Shown: positions 1 through 11,166, counted from the first letter of the stretch. The stretch is DNA of 64,000 nucleotides from Gentiana macrophylla (GCA_026214975.1 CM047806.1:53771947-53835946), one strand, 5' to 3'. Numbers and translations: made by a program. Notes: a model not told the origin generated them from the sequence alone.

Positions 1-303
1 TTTTATCAAGTTATTTGAATTTTTCAGTAATATCCTTGATTAAAAGTTATTTAATTATAATGTACCTATATCATTGTCATGTCACACTAATCGAACCTGT
101 CGAAATAACTTGCGACATGGCAAAATTTGTTGTTTTGTTTTTTCAGAAACTAAACTAATCATTTATTATTATATTTAGTATAATGGGTATTTACTTATAA
201 AGATTGATTTTGAGACTTAATTAGAAACTTAGGACACCTAAAAGGAAACATTGATTAGAAGGACAAATCCTTTTTAACTTTCCTAAATTACCCCTTTCTT
301 CAA
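1..303. other. AT-rich flank without a recognisable gene
   Basis: This stretch is AT-rich and has no long reading frame or clear repeat boundary. It lies directly upstream of the ATG at 304, so it could be the promoter side of the interrupted reading frame that starts there. I see no convincing TATA box. Confidence 0.5.
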
Positions 304-377
304 ATGTCGTCTTCTTCATCTTCACAAGATAAGGTTAGGGCTCAATCGTTCAATGCCGAAGAAAGTGAATGGCGGAG
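304..377 (+). pseudogene. Upstream part of an unrecognised reading frame split by the copia insertion
   Basis: From an ATG at 304 an open frame runs into the copia element, beginning MSSSSSSQDKVRAQ and then an acidic stretch. It stops at the target-site duplication CGGAG (373-377). The continuation on the far side (6443-6745) is in a different frame, so either an indel has occurred or the two pieces belong to different exons. I do not recognise the product. The serine-rich start looks like a typical plant N-terminus, but this is inference. The linkage rests mainly on the 5-bp duplication, which shows the two flanks were contiguous before insertion. Confidence 0.35.
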
Positions 378-1146
378 TGTTGGTGATTTAAGTATAATCA
401 CAAGCCGTTGAGGTAATCGGGGCTTAGTACAAGGGTGGATATACTCGTAACACTTAATAATAAGTTTGGAGGTGCGGAGTGCACGCTTATATAAGTGTAT
501 ATGAGTATACGGATGGAAAATAAGCAAGTATAGTTCGAGAAAATCACTTAAAGGACCGGAAAACCAGTTAAAGGACCAAAAATCAGCTTTTTGGTGAAAC
601 AGAGTGACAAAGCACGCTGTGGATCGATGTGACGCATGCTGTGGTGATTCAACATGCCTAAATGTTGAACAGAGAGTTTTGCGATTTTCTGTTGATCACA
701 GGCTGGCCACAGGCGCCCGCCTATGGCCCGAAAACTGATTTTTAGGTACCTCTTGGTCCTTTTAAGTGGTTATAACCAAGTGATACCTTTTCACTTAGGT
801 TGCAACCTTAAATTACGAACTTGTAACTTATTTCTCTGCAATCCAAGTACCATAAAAGGCTTTTTTACATTGTTGAACAAATACACAACAATTGTATGCA
901 TCCTTGATAAAGTCTTAAACATCTAAACACTTCAAGTAATCTTTTGATCTATTTTGTCCTAGACAAAAGGCAAGGCTCTCGATCAGTATCTCACTTAAAT
1001 TATTCGTGATACTCCGGACAAGTTAGGGTCGAATAAATTTAAGAAGGACAAATGATATACGCGTATTCATGAGAGATCCGTTCTTCACAAAATTTGCAGG
1101 TTTTTTATAGTATTGGTGATCAATCAAGACCCTCAAAAATACAACA
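378..1146 (+). repeat. 5' LTR of the copia element
   Basis: The LTR is 769 bp and begins TGTTGGTGATTTAAG. A TATA-like TTATATAAG lies at about 487-495, so transcription would start shortly downstream. It differs from the 3' copy by scattered substitutions and small indels concentrated around 600-725. Confidence 0.93.
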
Positions 1147-1175
1147 ATCTTCTTAAATTTATTGTTTTGATCACA

Positions 1176-2065
1176 ATGGTGAATGCAAAAGATTTGATGA
1201 TGAATTTTGGGAAATTAGACAAGTTTGAAGGAGTTGATTTCCGGAGGTGGCAAAGGAAGATGCATTTCCTTCTCACAACATTGAAAGTGGTGCATGTTCT
1301 TAGCACAGAAATACCAGAATTTGATGATGATGCACCGTTGGAGGAATTGCGAAGGCGGAACAAATGGGAAAATGATGACTACATCTGTCGTGGTCACATT
1401 GTCAATGGTATGTCTGATTCGTTATTTGACATTTATCAAAACTTTGCTTCTGCAAAAGAGTTATGGGATGCACTAGAAACTAAGTATTTAAATGAAGATG
1501 CATCTGCTAAAAGATTTTCTAGTTGGTAATTTTATGAAATACATGATGGTAGATTCACGGTCTGTAATGGAACAATTCAATTAACTACAACGCATTTTAG
1601 GCCAATTTGCACAACACAAAATGGAAATGGATGAAGCCATTTACTGCTTCTAGTATCATTGACAAACTACCACCATCATGGAAGGATTTTAAGCATATGT
1701 TGAAACACAAAAGAAAGAACTCTCCTTGGTTGAACTTGGTAGCCATCTCACAGCATTGAGGAATCCCTTAGGGGCGCGGGAGGGGTTAAAATCAAGGTCA
1801 AGGAAATTGATGAATCCATCATCCATTCATGTGATGGAGGTGAGGGAGAGTTCTAAAACTAACAAAGGGAAATACCATGGCAAGAAAAAGAAAAGTCAAA
1901 TGACAAAGAATCCGGAAAAAAGGCCAAAAGGGCTGTTGGATTTGTGGTAAGACAGGACACTACAAGGCTGATTGCCGAGTTCGAAAGAATGGTAAAGGCA
2001 AGGGTCCAGAGCAAGGGTCGAAGACCAAGGACCACCACATCATCAAGGTCGAATGTTAATTATGG
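1176..2065 (+). pseudogene. copia gag (UBN2-type capsid plus zinc knuckle), frameshifted
   Basis: The first intact piece begins at the ATG at 1176 and reads 117 residues to a stop at 1527-1529. It has the UBN2-type gag signatures FRRWQRKMHFLLTTLK, then WENDDYICRGHI and NGMSDSLFDIYQN. An in-frame ATG-less extension upstream to 1113 lies partly in the LTR and is unlikely to be used. After the stop, homologous sequence continues in other frames: MEQ... at about 1568, SWKDFKHM at about 1678. A CCHC zinc knuckle (CWICGKTGHYKADC) lies at 1934-1975. At least three indels or stops break it. Gag would form the virus-like particle and bind RNA. Confidence 0.88.
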
Positions 2066-3449
2066 TATTAATTCGGTTTATGAATTATGTGCCATTTATT
2101 TACAAGCTTTTATATGCGAGGATGATGATGTTACGTGGTGGATCGACTCGGAGCAACAAGACATGTATGCAAAGATCGACGCTGGTTTGAAGACTTTGAA
2201 CCAGTGAATGATGGATCTATCTTAAAGATGGGAAACGAGTCGAAGGCTGTAATAAGTGGTGTAGGAACTATTACTTTAAATTTCAGTTCTGGAAAATCAG
2301 TAAAACTATTTAATGTTTTATTTGTGCCATGCATTTGAAAAACCTTGTTTCGGTGCTTTGTTATGTAAATCGGGCTACAAACAAGTTTATGAGTCCGATA
2401 GGTTTATTTTGTCAAAACATGGTGTATTTGTTGGTTTTGGTTATTTGTGTAATAACATGTTTATGCTTAATGTTGTTAATAATAAAGTTAATCAAGTTAT
2501 GCATATTTCTGATGTTAATATTTCAAAGTTGTGGCATGCACGATTAGGACACGTACATTACAAACGTATGCATGTTATGTGTAAGAATGCTTTGATTCCC
2601 CCTTTTGATATCAATATGGATAAGTGTACTACTTGTATGCTTACTAAGATTGTAAGACAACCTTTTCATGGTGTTGAAAGGTCGTCTACAATTTTGGAAC
2701 TTATCCATAGTGATTTGTGTGATCTTTATGCCACACCTTCTTTGGGAAATAAGAAATATGTTGTTACTTTTATAGATGATCATACTCGCTTTTGTCATGT
2801 ATATTTACTTAATACAAAAGACGAAGCACTTGATAAGTTTAAAGTTTATAAAAGTGAAGTTGAATTGCAATTAAATTCAAGTATCAAACGTTTTAAATTA
2901 CCGATAGAGGTGGTGAATTCTATGATCCAACCTACTTCGGTCGTGTGGTATAATACACGAGGTTCTTGCACCATATCGCCGCTACAAAATGGCATTGCAG
3001 AGAGGAAAAACCGTACTCTAAAAGAGATGGTAAATTCCATGTTATCCTACTCGGGATTGAGCAGTGGATTTTGGGGTGAGGCCATGTTAACGGCCTGTTA
3101 TCTACTAAACAGAATTCCTAATAAAAGGAATTCTGCTACCCCGTATGAACTTTGGTTCAAAAAGAAACCAAACTTGAATTACTTGAAAGTTTGGGGCTGC
3201 AGGGCGGTTGTTAGACTTCCCGATCCTAAAATTAAAACTTTAGGAGAAAGAGGCATCGATTGCATATTCATTGGATATGCAAGTCATTCAAAGGCATATA
3301 GGTTTTATGTTTTAGAACCTAGTGATTCCGTGGCTGCACATTCGGTTATAGAATCACGTGATGCTATCTTTGATGAGAATAGATTTACTTCTTTCCTAGA
3401 CCAAAGGATATTGCTCTACAATAGTTGGAGTGGAGAATGTGGAGAATAA
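2066..3449 (+). pseudogene. copia protease and integrase, frameshifted
   Basis: The aspartic protease starts at about 2129 with WWIDS. One base is missing inside the DSGA active-site codons, so the downstream part (ATRHVCKDRRWF) continues in another frame to about 2338. The integrase follows from 2313. It has the pre-integrase zinc finger (HARLGHVHYKRM ... CTTC) at about 2535-2640 and a first catalytic Asp in HSDLCDL near 2710. The DRGGEF block with the second Asp is visible only in an alternative frame near 2903-2920. The third catalytic residue is in NGIAERKNRTLKEM near 2990-3025. The C-terminal part reads through to a stop at 3447-3449. Integrase would insert the cDNA; here the frame changes inactivate it. 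Confidence 0.9.
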
Positions 3450-3579
3450 TGATTCTCAAGTTGAGCCTTCGAACTTCAAGAAGTAAGAGGGCTAGAATAA
3501 GCGAAAACATTTCCACCGGATTTTGTTACTTATTTGGTGGAAGGTTCGAAATGAAGTTGGATATCAATACTCATATGCT

Positions 3580-5135
3580 ACAATATTGAGGATGATCCAA
3601 GAACATTTTCTGAGGCGATGGGATCTCAGGATGTATCATTTTGGAAAGAAGCCATCAATGACGAGATGGATTCCATAATGGGTAACAATACGTGGATTCT
3701 TACGGATTTACCACGTGGTTGCAAACCATTAGGTTGCAAATGGATTTTCAAAAGGAAAATGAGAGTCGACGCTACTGTTGATCGATATAAAGCCCGGTTA
3801 GTTATACAAGGCTTTAGGCAAAAGGAAGGTATCGATTATTTCGATACTTATGCTCCCGTTGCTAGAATCTCCTCAATCAGGTTATTGATTGCCTTAGCCG
3901 CAATTCATAACTTGGTGATCCATCAAATGGATGTTAAAACAGCGTTTCTAAATGGAGATTTGGATGAGGAAATATACATGAAGCAACCGGAAGGATTTAT
4001 TATGCCCGGTAACGAGCATAAGGTTTGTAAACTTGTTAAATCATTGTATGGACTCAAACAAGCTCCTAAACAATGGCATCAAAAGTTTGATGAGGTTGTC
4101 TTGGCTAGTGGGTTTAAACTCAATCAGTCGGACAAGTGTATTTATAGTAGATTTGATGAAACCGGTATAAAGCAGTGATAATCTGTCTATATGTCGATGA
4201 CATGTTGATTTTTGGTGCGAACCAAAATCAGGTTGATAAGTGTAAAGAACTCTTATCTTCTAGATTCTCTATGAAAGACATGGGGGAGGCAGATGTAATT
4301 CTTGGTATTAAAATCAAGAGAAATCAGGGAGGATTTTCACTAACACAGTCTCATTATATTGAGAAAGTGTTGAAAAAGTTTAATTGTGAAAATTGTACTC
4401 CGGCAAATTTTCCCATGGAGCCTCATGAGAAGCTTGGACCTAATAAAGGTGAAACAGTTGAATCAACTTGAATATTCACGAGTCATTGGTTGTTTGATGT
4501 ATGCAATGACTAGTACACGACCGGATATCGCCTATGCGGGTTGGGAAACTAAGTAGATATACTAGTAACCTGTAATCGTCATTGGAGAGCGGTTGTTCGT
4601 GTATTGAGATATCTAAAGTCTACCAAAGATTTTGGTTTGACTTATGTTGCATATCCTTCGGTGATTGAAGGATATTCAGATGCTAGTTGGATATCTAATG
4701 TAGAAGATCATTCTTCTACTAGTGGATGGGTGTTTGTTTTAGGTGGGCGCCATTTCTTGGGCTTCTAAGAAGCAGACATGTATATCTAGCTCGACTATGG
4801 AGTCGGAGTTTATTGCCTTGGCAGCAGCCGGTAAAGAGGCAGAATGGCTTAGGAATTTGATTCATGAAATTCCTTTATGGCCTAAACCAATATCACCAAT
4901 ATCTATCCATAGTGATAGCTCATCTACACTGTCTAAAGCATATAGTCAAGTGTATAATGGTAAGTCACGACACTTAGGCGTTAGACATAGCGCGGTACGT
5001 GAGTTGATCTCTCACGGGGTGATATCGGTTGTGTATGTGAGATCTCAAAGAAATTTGGCTGATCATTTGACGAAAGGATTAGCTAAGGACTTGTTGCAAA
5101 AGTCGGTTGTCAGGATGGGTTTACAACCTGTATAA
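3580..5135 (+). pseudogene. copia reverse transcriptase and RNase H, frameshifted
   Basis: The reverse transcriptase reads from about 3618 (FWKEAINDEMDSI) through GCKWIFKRKM, YKARLV, AFLNGDLDEEIYM and LVKSLYGLKQAPKQWH to a stop at 4176-4178. The catalytic YVDDM motif follows in the next frame near 4189-4203, with an open stretch to 4471. A frameshifted zone (4472-4742) contains the rest of the connection domain. RNase H runs from 4743 to 5135 with WASKKQT, SSSTMESEFIALA and a C-terminal ADHLTKGL motif. The order and motifs match the copia family. At least two frameshifts and one stop separate the parts. Confidence 0.92.
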
Positions 5136-5671
5136 GTTTCTGATAATGGGACGCCCAAATTTCCCTTTGGTACAATGCCTTAGGCTAAATTCAATGTGGT
5201 AAGCCTGTTTTTGGAAACTTGAGCACATGTATTAATCCCGAAGGTATGTCTTTATTTACTGTGAGATTAGGTTGAAGTTTTATCTTCTTAATGAATCTTA
5301 TAAAGTGCTAGTGCAGGTGCACGGTAAACTAAAGATTCACCTATATGAGTATGAAGTATGGCCGCTTCAAGGAAAGTTGGGTTGGCTTTCTAAATGCTCA
5401 AGAATGGATATGGACACAAGGCCGGTTTTCAAGAATGGTGTCAAGTATAATACTTTGAAGTAGTTTCAATTTATGTGTATTGTTATGTACATGTATTCAA
5501 AATGTGTAAAGGGGTTCAATGCTTAGTCACACCTCAATACTCGAATATTTGCGTGTAATAATACTAGATGGAAATTCAATCTTCGTGACATTTTCATTGA
5601 ATTATGAGTTGGTTTGTTTTATGACTGTTTTGTTTTACTAAACCAAGGATTACACTTAAATGGGGGAGGAA
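5136..5671 (+). other. 3' untranslated tail and polypurine tract of the copia element
   Basis: About 535 bp lie between the RNase H stop and the 3' LTR. A 63-codon open frame at 5272-5463 resembles nothing I know and is probably chance. The tract AAATGGGGGAGGAA at 5658-5671 abuts the LTR and is the expected plus-strand primer. Confidence 0.8.
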
Positions 5672-6437
5672 TGTTGGTGATTTAAGTATAATCACAAGCC
5701 ATTGAGGTAATCGGGGCTTAGTACAAGGGTGGATATACTCGTAACACTTAATAATAAGTTTGGAGGTGCGGAGTGCACGCTTATATAAGTGTATATGAGT
5801 ATACGGATGGAAAATAAGCAAGTATAGTTCGAGAAAATCACTTAAAGGACCGGAAAACCAGTTAAAGGACCAAAAATCAGCTTTTGGTGAAAGCAGTGAC
5901 AAAGCGCTTTGTGGATCAGCTGCCTGCGCTGTGGTGATTCAAAGATGCCTAAATGTTGAACAGAGAGTTTTGCGATTTTCTGTTGATCACAGGCTGGCCA
6001 CAGCGCCTCCCTTTGTCCGAAAAGCCATTTTTAGGTACCTCTTGGTCCTTTTAAGTGGTTATAACCAAGTGATACATTTTCACTTAGGTTGCAACCTTAA
6101 ATTACTGAACTTGTAACTTATTTCTCTGCAATCCAAGTACCATAAAAGGCTTTTCTACATTGTTGAACAAACACACAACAATTGTATGCATCCTTGATAA
6201 AGTCTTAAACATCTAAACACTTCAAGTAATCTTTTGATCTATTTTGTCCTAGACAAAGGCAAGGCTCTCGATCAGTATCTCACTTAAATTATTCGTGATA
6301 CTCCGGACAAGTTAGGGGTCGAATAAATTTAAGAAGGACAGCCGATATATCTGCAGTATCGCGAGGATCTGTTCTTCACAAAATTTGCGGTGTTTTTATA
6401 GTATTGGTGATCAATCAAGACCCTCAAAAATACAACA
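5672..6437 (+). repeat. 3' LTR of the copia element
   Basis: This 766-bp copy of the 378-1146 LTR starts right after the polypurine tract and ends ACAACA at 6437. The duplicate target site CGGAG follows (6438-6442). The TATA-like TTATATAAG recurs at 5781-5789. Confidence 0.93.
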
Positions 6438-6442
6438 CGGAG

Positions 6443-6745
6443 GAGTCGGTAGCAGCTGCCTCGGTTAGTGATAGTGAAATCAAAGTTTCCACCACCAAGA
6501 CCGTATCGGACATTGCTCATCCAGATATGGCTGCATCTGCCATGTGACGGCGTGGATGTCTGCTTTACACACAGTGCAAGAGTCTCAGAGAGCGGTGTGG
6601 GCGCCGGGCACACCGATATCCAAAAACATATCCATCAAAGTTCAATCCATGCTTTTGAAGCATTCTTGTCCAACCGTAGCATTGGTGGGAAGCATCTACA
6701 ACAAAGACATAGTGACCATCAATAAAATTAGGAATAAAAGTTGAT
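6443..6745 (+). pseudogene. Downstream part of the unrecognised reading frame split by copia
   Basis: After the target duplication a coding-like stretch reads SVAAASVSDSEIKVSTTK and then HPDMAASAM before a TGA. Dropping one base there opens a second frame (TAWMSALHTVQESQRAVWAP, about 6546-6605) that continues to a stop at about 6743. The change of frame across a short indel suggests a decayed protein-coding exon. I do not recognise the family and make no functional claim. It may belong with the fragment at 304-377. It could also be an old fragment of another mobile element. Confidence 0.35.
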
Positions 6746-6930
6746 ATTCGACTTTTATGAAGTCAATTGTGCAAACCGGTTCTAAAAGTGAGATTGATGC
6801 ATACCTTTTTCCACCTTTGTGAATGAAATGATAGAAAAACGATAGATCTAGAGTACCTGAATAAGCGGAAGAAATCAACATGATCGAATATATTTACCAA
6901 CATAATATTTAAGTAACTTAAAGGCCACGT

Positions 6931-7170
6931 ATAATTATCTTTTAACTAAATGATAATTCTTACATGAAATTCATTTATAGCAAGACCAATTTCACCACAT
7001 GAAAGTGGAGAGACCCAAAATGCCCAAAATGCCCATAATTATCTTTTAACTAAATGATAATTCTTACTGTGAGTTGCTTTTTCTTACATGAAATTCATTT
7101 ATAGCAAGACCAACTGTGAGTTGCTTTTTCTTCAGCCTTCATGCCAAAAGTGGAGAGACCCAAAATGCCT
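6931..7170. repeat. Local imperfect tandem duplication (~100-137 bp)
   Basis: The block starting ATAATTATCTTTTAACTAAA at 6931 and ending in AGTGGAGAGACCCAAAATGCC recurs from 7034. The second copy carries an extra TGTGAGTTGCTTTTTCTT motif, which is itself repeated. The duplication reaches into the intron and exon edge of the PROSC fragment. Confidence 0.7.
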
Positions 7171-7284
7171 TCAATGGCCATGTCCAATGACTTTCAACTT
7201 GCTATTGAACATGGAAGCACGAATGTTAGGATTAGATCAACCATCTTTGGAGTGAGGGAGTATCCAAAGAAGCCTTCAAACTAG
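7135..7284 (+). pseudogene. C-terminal fragment of a YggS/PROSC pyridoxal-phosphate homeostasis protein
   Basis: The frame ending at the TAG at 7282-7284 reads [20 protein letters not shown] and then [11 protein letters not shown]. This matches the C-terminal signature of the YggS/PROSC (PLPBP) family, in which a MS-x-DF-x-AI-x-GST-x-VRIG-x-IFG-x-R motif contacts the PLP phosphate. The usual Gly of VRIG is Arg here. The family binds PLP and buffers its free level. A polypyrimidine run and CAG at about 7122-7134 look like a splice acceptor, so this may be a last exon. No upstream exons of the barrel fold are visible in the window, so I call it a fragment, either a captured exon or a gene broken by insertions. 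Confidence 0.7.
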
Positions 7285-7873
7285 CTCTTTGGTATTAACA
7301 ATCCCGTGGATTTTTAATCTCATATCTGTAACTATGAGTCAAAATTGTTACAATTCCAAAAAAAAAAGTTGGAATCTTTGGAAGAAATTTCGGCGGGTGT
7401 AGAGAGCATAGCACCTGCATTTTTGGGACTTTTTGATGCCCAGAATATTGGGAAAAGTTTGTTCGAGTTGCGGCTGAATAATTTAGATGTCTGTTCTTTT
7501 TTATGATAGCATTTATTTGGATAATTTTTCTGGATAGAACACTTGTTAACAAGAATCATTTCGACTACTACTTCAATTTATAATTGATTTGGCCTTTCTG
7601 TTTTAATGCATATTTTTAGCATAATTAACCTCCCTTCCCCTCAAAACAAAGTTGATTCTAGGCGTTTGTTACAAGAAGATTGATAAATTGGTGAGTTGAA
7701 ATGGAGTCGGATGTGTGTTTGAGTTTGATTTGGAAGAAAATTGGTGTAGTGACATGAATTTGATTATGGGTTTGAGTATGATTTGGAATAAATGTTGGTG
7801 TGATTGGGTGTCACTTCATAAAATGTTGTTGTCATTGTGTGTCACTTCATAAAATGTCGGTGTCATTGAGTGT
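7285..7873. other. Non-coding stretch ending in the repetitive locus
   Basis: No supported gene. From about 7790 the motif GTGTCACTTCATAAAATG recurs three times at ~35-50 bp spacing. The same motif heads the spacers at 9600, 10750 and 11167. The minisatellite locus therefore begins here and is interrupted by the solo LTR at 7874. Confidence 0.55.
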
Positions 7874-9595
7874 TGATGACGTAGATCAAGTGAAATTAAA
7901 ATACTTGACCACCAAAACCAATACTAGCAAGAGGACTAGGTCCATCGTAGTATAGCTATAGCGAATCAAGGTCGATCCCACAGGGAACCAAATTGTGGAT
8001 CATTTATATACAAACAACTAATCATTCATGTCAAGGACACAAAGCGGTCTATGACCAACAAAATACAAGAAAGGAAAATGACACGACTCGACACAACACA
8101 TAACGTAATTAACCTCCCCAATTATCATGTTATCGTTTGGATCTAGAGATTCTATATAATTAAGCTAGACTCGACAACTATTAATTCGATTCGTATTTCT
8201 TTTATATTGGCTACGGGAGTCATCCCCTAAACTAGATCTAGCTCCGGGTAGGCCATCTAGATCACTATGCTACATCACGTGACTTCGCTTTTTCGGCCTC
8301 CATCTCATATGACTTGCACGCTTACAAAACTAGGGATGTCGATATTAACCGTATTCCTCACCTAGGCAACATTCCTTTGTTCAGGCGTACTTCCTAAGCG
8401 ATCGCATCAGTCTCCGTCCCATTAACACTAACTTTTAGGTATCATGTTAATCTACGATTTACGTATAACTAGGTGCATGCAATTCCCGAATACAGAACAG
8501 ATCTAGATCTCGCGGAAAGTCCCGGAAGATCAATTCATGAGCCGACCTAGGAGCCCTATATTGGTATTTCCTAATCATACGCTAATTAAAACAGACGAGC
8601 GACGTAGCCGTAGCCATACCTACTAAGATAAGAAATTCTAGGTGGACAATCACACCATAAAGACGTGGCTAGATTGACGCGGCGAAAACCTAAATCTTAG
8701 CGTTTCTACATACGTAACGGATAAAATAGAGACTCATAAAGCAATTATATAGATCTACTAAAAACACGGTTGTCGATCATACCAAAGTCATCTATAGATC
8801 ACCGGGTAACAGATCTGGGCGTGTGGATCCTTATAGACAAGGAATCCCCACTGCCTCATATTGTATCCTTAGATCTACATCGTTCGGTGAAGAACGAACA
8901 ACCTCAAACAATAAACAATAATTGGGGGCTTAATTACAAAGAACTAAGAACAAATAAATACAAGAACTTACATTATTGCAGATCTTGCATAAAAACTGCT
9001 CTAAGAAAAACTGAGAACTTTATTATAAATTGTGTATATTGTATTGTGTAAAGAAGTGTGTTTTGCGTGTATAGTATGTCTTTATTTATAGGAGTTCAAG
9101 CTAATTAAGAGATATACTTCAAAATGTCAAAACAAATAAGAGATAACTCTTGGCCGATCGCAAAATAAAAATAAGATGAAGTGCGCCCCCCCCCCCCCCC
9201 TCCCTTTATGCGTATCCTCAAAGTGGCGCCATCTTGGAGTCTTTTGTCATGCTTATCCGATCTTTTCGTGCTAATCCGATATTTATCTTGAATTTCCTTT
9301 GATTTATCTTGAGATTTAATTCTTCCATTTGTATTTATCCTCCATAATTATCTCAATCTGCAAAATAGATATGTATCCCAAAATAAATCATATTTAAATA
9401 AAACGGATAAATATAATAAAAACGGATAAATACCAAATTATATAATAAAAACGGATAAATACCAAATTATATTTTATTAATCACATAACATTAAATAATC
9501 CATATAAACATGTGATTTAATATAAAATACATATTATTAATCTCGATTTAAGGTCAACGTTGATGACTTTTACGGGTATAATTTGACCATCATCA
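7874..9595 (-). mobile_element. Solo LTR, Tat/Athila-like, minus orientation
   Basis: A 1722-bp unit begins TGATGACG and ends CATCATCA, with the perfect 5-bp target duplication AGTGT at 7869-7873 and 9596-9600. It holds no coding domains, so it is a solo LTR left by LTR-LTR recombination. On the minus strand a canonical TATAAATA lies at about 9083-9090. A TGTGGGATCGACCTTG motif near 7970-7985 resembles the 3' end of the LTR at 44207-45825, which supports minus orientation and a Tat/Athila affinity. A 17-C homopolymer lies near 9184-9200. Confidence 0.85.
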
Positions 9596-9600
9596 AGTGT

Positions 9601-10012
9601 CACTGCATAAGGTGTCACTTTATAAAATGAGATATCAAAAAAAAGATGACGAAAAAATATGAATTAAGGTGAAAGAATTATGTTGATCGTAGTTTTATAT
9701 CAAAAGATATAGCCTTTTGAAGTCGATTTTATGAAGAAAAGAAATCGATTTTCTGAAATTAAGTCGGAAAAATGTCAAATGTCATCGCGGTGTTGCTTCA
9801 TTGCGGTGTCGCTTCATCGTTGTGTTGCATCATCAAATGTCACTGCATCGCGATGGTCAATGTATCATGGTGGTCACTGCATAGCGGTGGTCACTGCATA
9901 TGGGTGGTCAATGCATCGCGGTGGTCACTGCATCGGGGTGGTCAATGCATCGCGGTGGTCACTGCATCGGGGTGGTCACTGCATCGCGGTGTTCTATGCA
10001 TCGCGGTGTTAA
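9601..10012. repeat. Minisatellite locus, unit 1: spacer plus 17-bp array
   Basis: A ~180-bp spacer (9601-9780; ...AAATGAGATATC..., ...AAGTCGGAAAAATGTC) leads into about 13 copies of a 17-bp monomer close to CATCGCGGTGGTCACTG. Monomers alternate TCACTG and TCAATG endings and have substitutions such as CGGGGTGG. Seventeen is not divisible by three, so translated frames through it repeat every 51 bp and are not evidence of a protein. Confidence 0.9.
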
Positions 10013-10529
10013 AGATTATAAAAAAATTTAGAATTTATTTGTTAGATAGGAAGGACATAGATGAATGAATGTAATAATATGCTATTACATGTTTTGGCAT
10101 GTTTCCAGCATATTGAAGAATATGAAACTGAATGAATTGGGGAATTTGGGATTAATTAAATGGGAAGGACATGGACAAATGAATGAAAGGTGGAGATTGA
10201 AGATTTTGTGTTTCCGGCGTGGCACCATTTTTATTATGAATTGCAGTGATCCTGATTTGTGTTCTATGCATCGCGGTGTTAAAGATTATAAAAAAATTTA
10301 GAATTTATTTGTTAGATAGGAAGGACATAGATGAATGAATGTAATAATATGCTATTACATGTTTTGGCATGTTTCCAGCATATTGAAGAATATGAAACTG
10401 AATGAATTGGGAATTTGGGATTAATTAAATGGGAAGGACATGGACAAATGAATGAAAGGTGGAGATTGAAGATTTTGTGTTTCCGGCGTGGCACCATTTT
10501 TATTATGAATTGCAGTGATCCTGATTTGT
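9991..10529. repeat. Perfect-looking 270-bp tandem duplication
   Basis: The block starting GTTCTATGCATCGCGGTG at 9991 recurs at 10261. The first copy is 270 bp (9991-10260). The second (10261-10529) differs by a one-G deletion near 10410. Each copy begins with two minisatellite monomers and continues into unique AT-rich sequence. The near-identity implies a recent duplication or an assembly duplication. Confidence 0.9.
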
Positions 10530-10724
10530 CATGGTTGAATCAGGTTGATCCTTCGCGTCTAATGATGATGATGAATCGTCATGAGGTTTAATTGCTTGTC
10601 CATTGCAATCTTCAAAGATAAACCTGAATTCCTCTTCAAAACATGACATTACGTGTTGGAGAACAACACAGATTTGGTTGATTGTATAAGCATACTTGTA
10701 ATCGCTTGAAAATTCATGCAACAA
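10530..10724 (-). pseudogene. Possible EXO70-like exocyst subunit fragment
   Basis: On the minus strand an open frame reads NQICVVLQHVMSCFEEEFRF followed by an acidic, serine-rich segment (PHDDSSSSLDAKDQ), ending at the stop about 10503-10505. The pattern of leucine and alanine positions followed by E-D/E-E-F-R and an acidic linker resembles the N-terminal region of plant EXO70 proteins, which tether secretory vesicles to the plasma membrane. It is only about 65 residues, has no clear start codon, and is cut at both ends by locus repeats. It can only be a fragment, and the assignment rests on one short motif. Confidence 0.35.
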
Positions 10725-10734
10725 ACTAAATATC

Positions 10735-11166
10735 TTACAAAATGTTGGTGTCGTTGAGTGTCATTGCATAATGTGCCACTTAATAAATGAGATTTCATAA
10801 TAAAGAGGACGAAAAGTATTCATTAGGGTGAAAGAATTATGTTGATCGTAGTTTTATATCAAAAGATATAGACGTTTGAAGTCGATTTTAAGAAGAAAAT
10901 AAATCAATTTTCTGAAATTAAGTCGGAAAAATATCAAATGCCATCACGGTGTTGCTTTATCACGGTGTCGCATCATCAAATGTCAATGCATCGTGGTGGT
11001 CAATGCATCACGGTGGGCACTTCATCGCGGTGGTCACTTCATCGCGGTGGTCAATGTATCACGGTGGTCACTGCATCGGGGTGGTCACAACATCGCGGTG
11101 GTGATTGCATCGCGATGGTCACCTTATCGTGGTGGTTAATACATCGGGGGTGGTCACTGCATCGCG
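10735..11166. repeat. Minisatellite locus, unit 2: spacer plus 17-bp array
   Basis: The spacer (about 10740-10935) repeats that of unit 1, with the same order of landmarks: GTTGATCGTAGTTTTATATC, AAGATATAG, AAGTCGGAAAAATATC. It is followed by about 14 diverged 17-bp monomers (10938-11166). It shares the paired CACGGTGTTGC / GGTGTCGCATCATCAAATG opening monomers with units 1 and 3. Confidence 0.88.

Larger units (their letters stand above)
378..6437 (+). mobile_element. Full-length Ty1-copia LTR retrotransposon (degenerate)
   Basis: The element has two LTRs (378-1146 and 5672-6437) that start TGTTGG and end ACAACA. A perfect 5-bp target duplication CGGAG lies at 373-377 and 6438-6442. The internal order is gag, protease, integrase, reverse transcriptase and RNase H, which is the copia order (integrase before RT). 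Every domain is readable, but several frameshifts break the single polyprotein this family normally encodes. A conventional tRNA-Met primer site is not obvious right after the 5' LTR; the bases after 1146 are AT-rich. The purine run TGGGGGAGGAA before the 3' LTR is the polypurine tract. The insertion probably cannot move on its own. Confidence 0.95.

Noticed and set aside
5272..5463. 63-codon frame between copia RNase H and 3' LTR
   Set aside because: No family resemblance, and copia elements of this type normally have a non-coding tail here.
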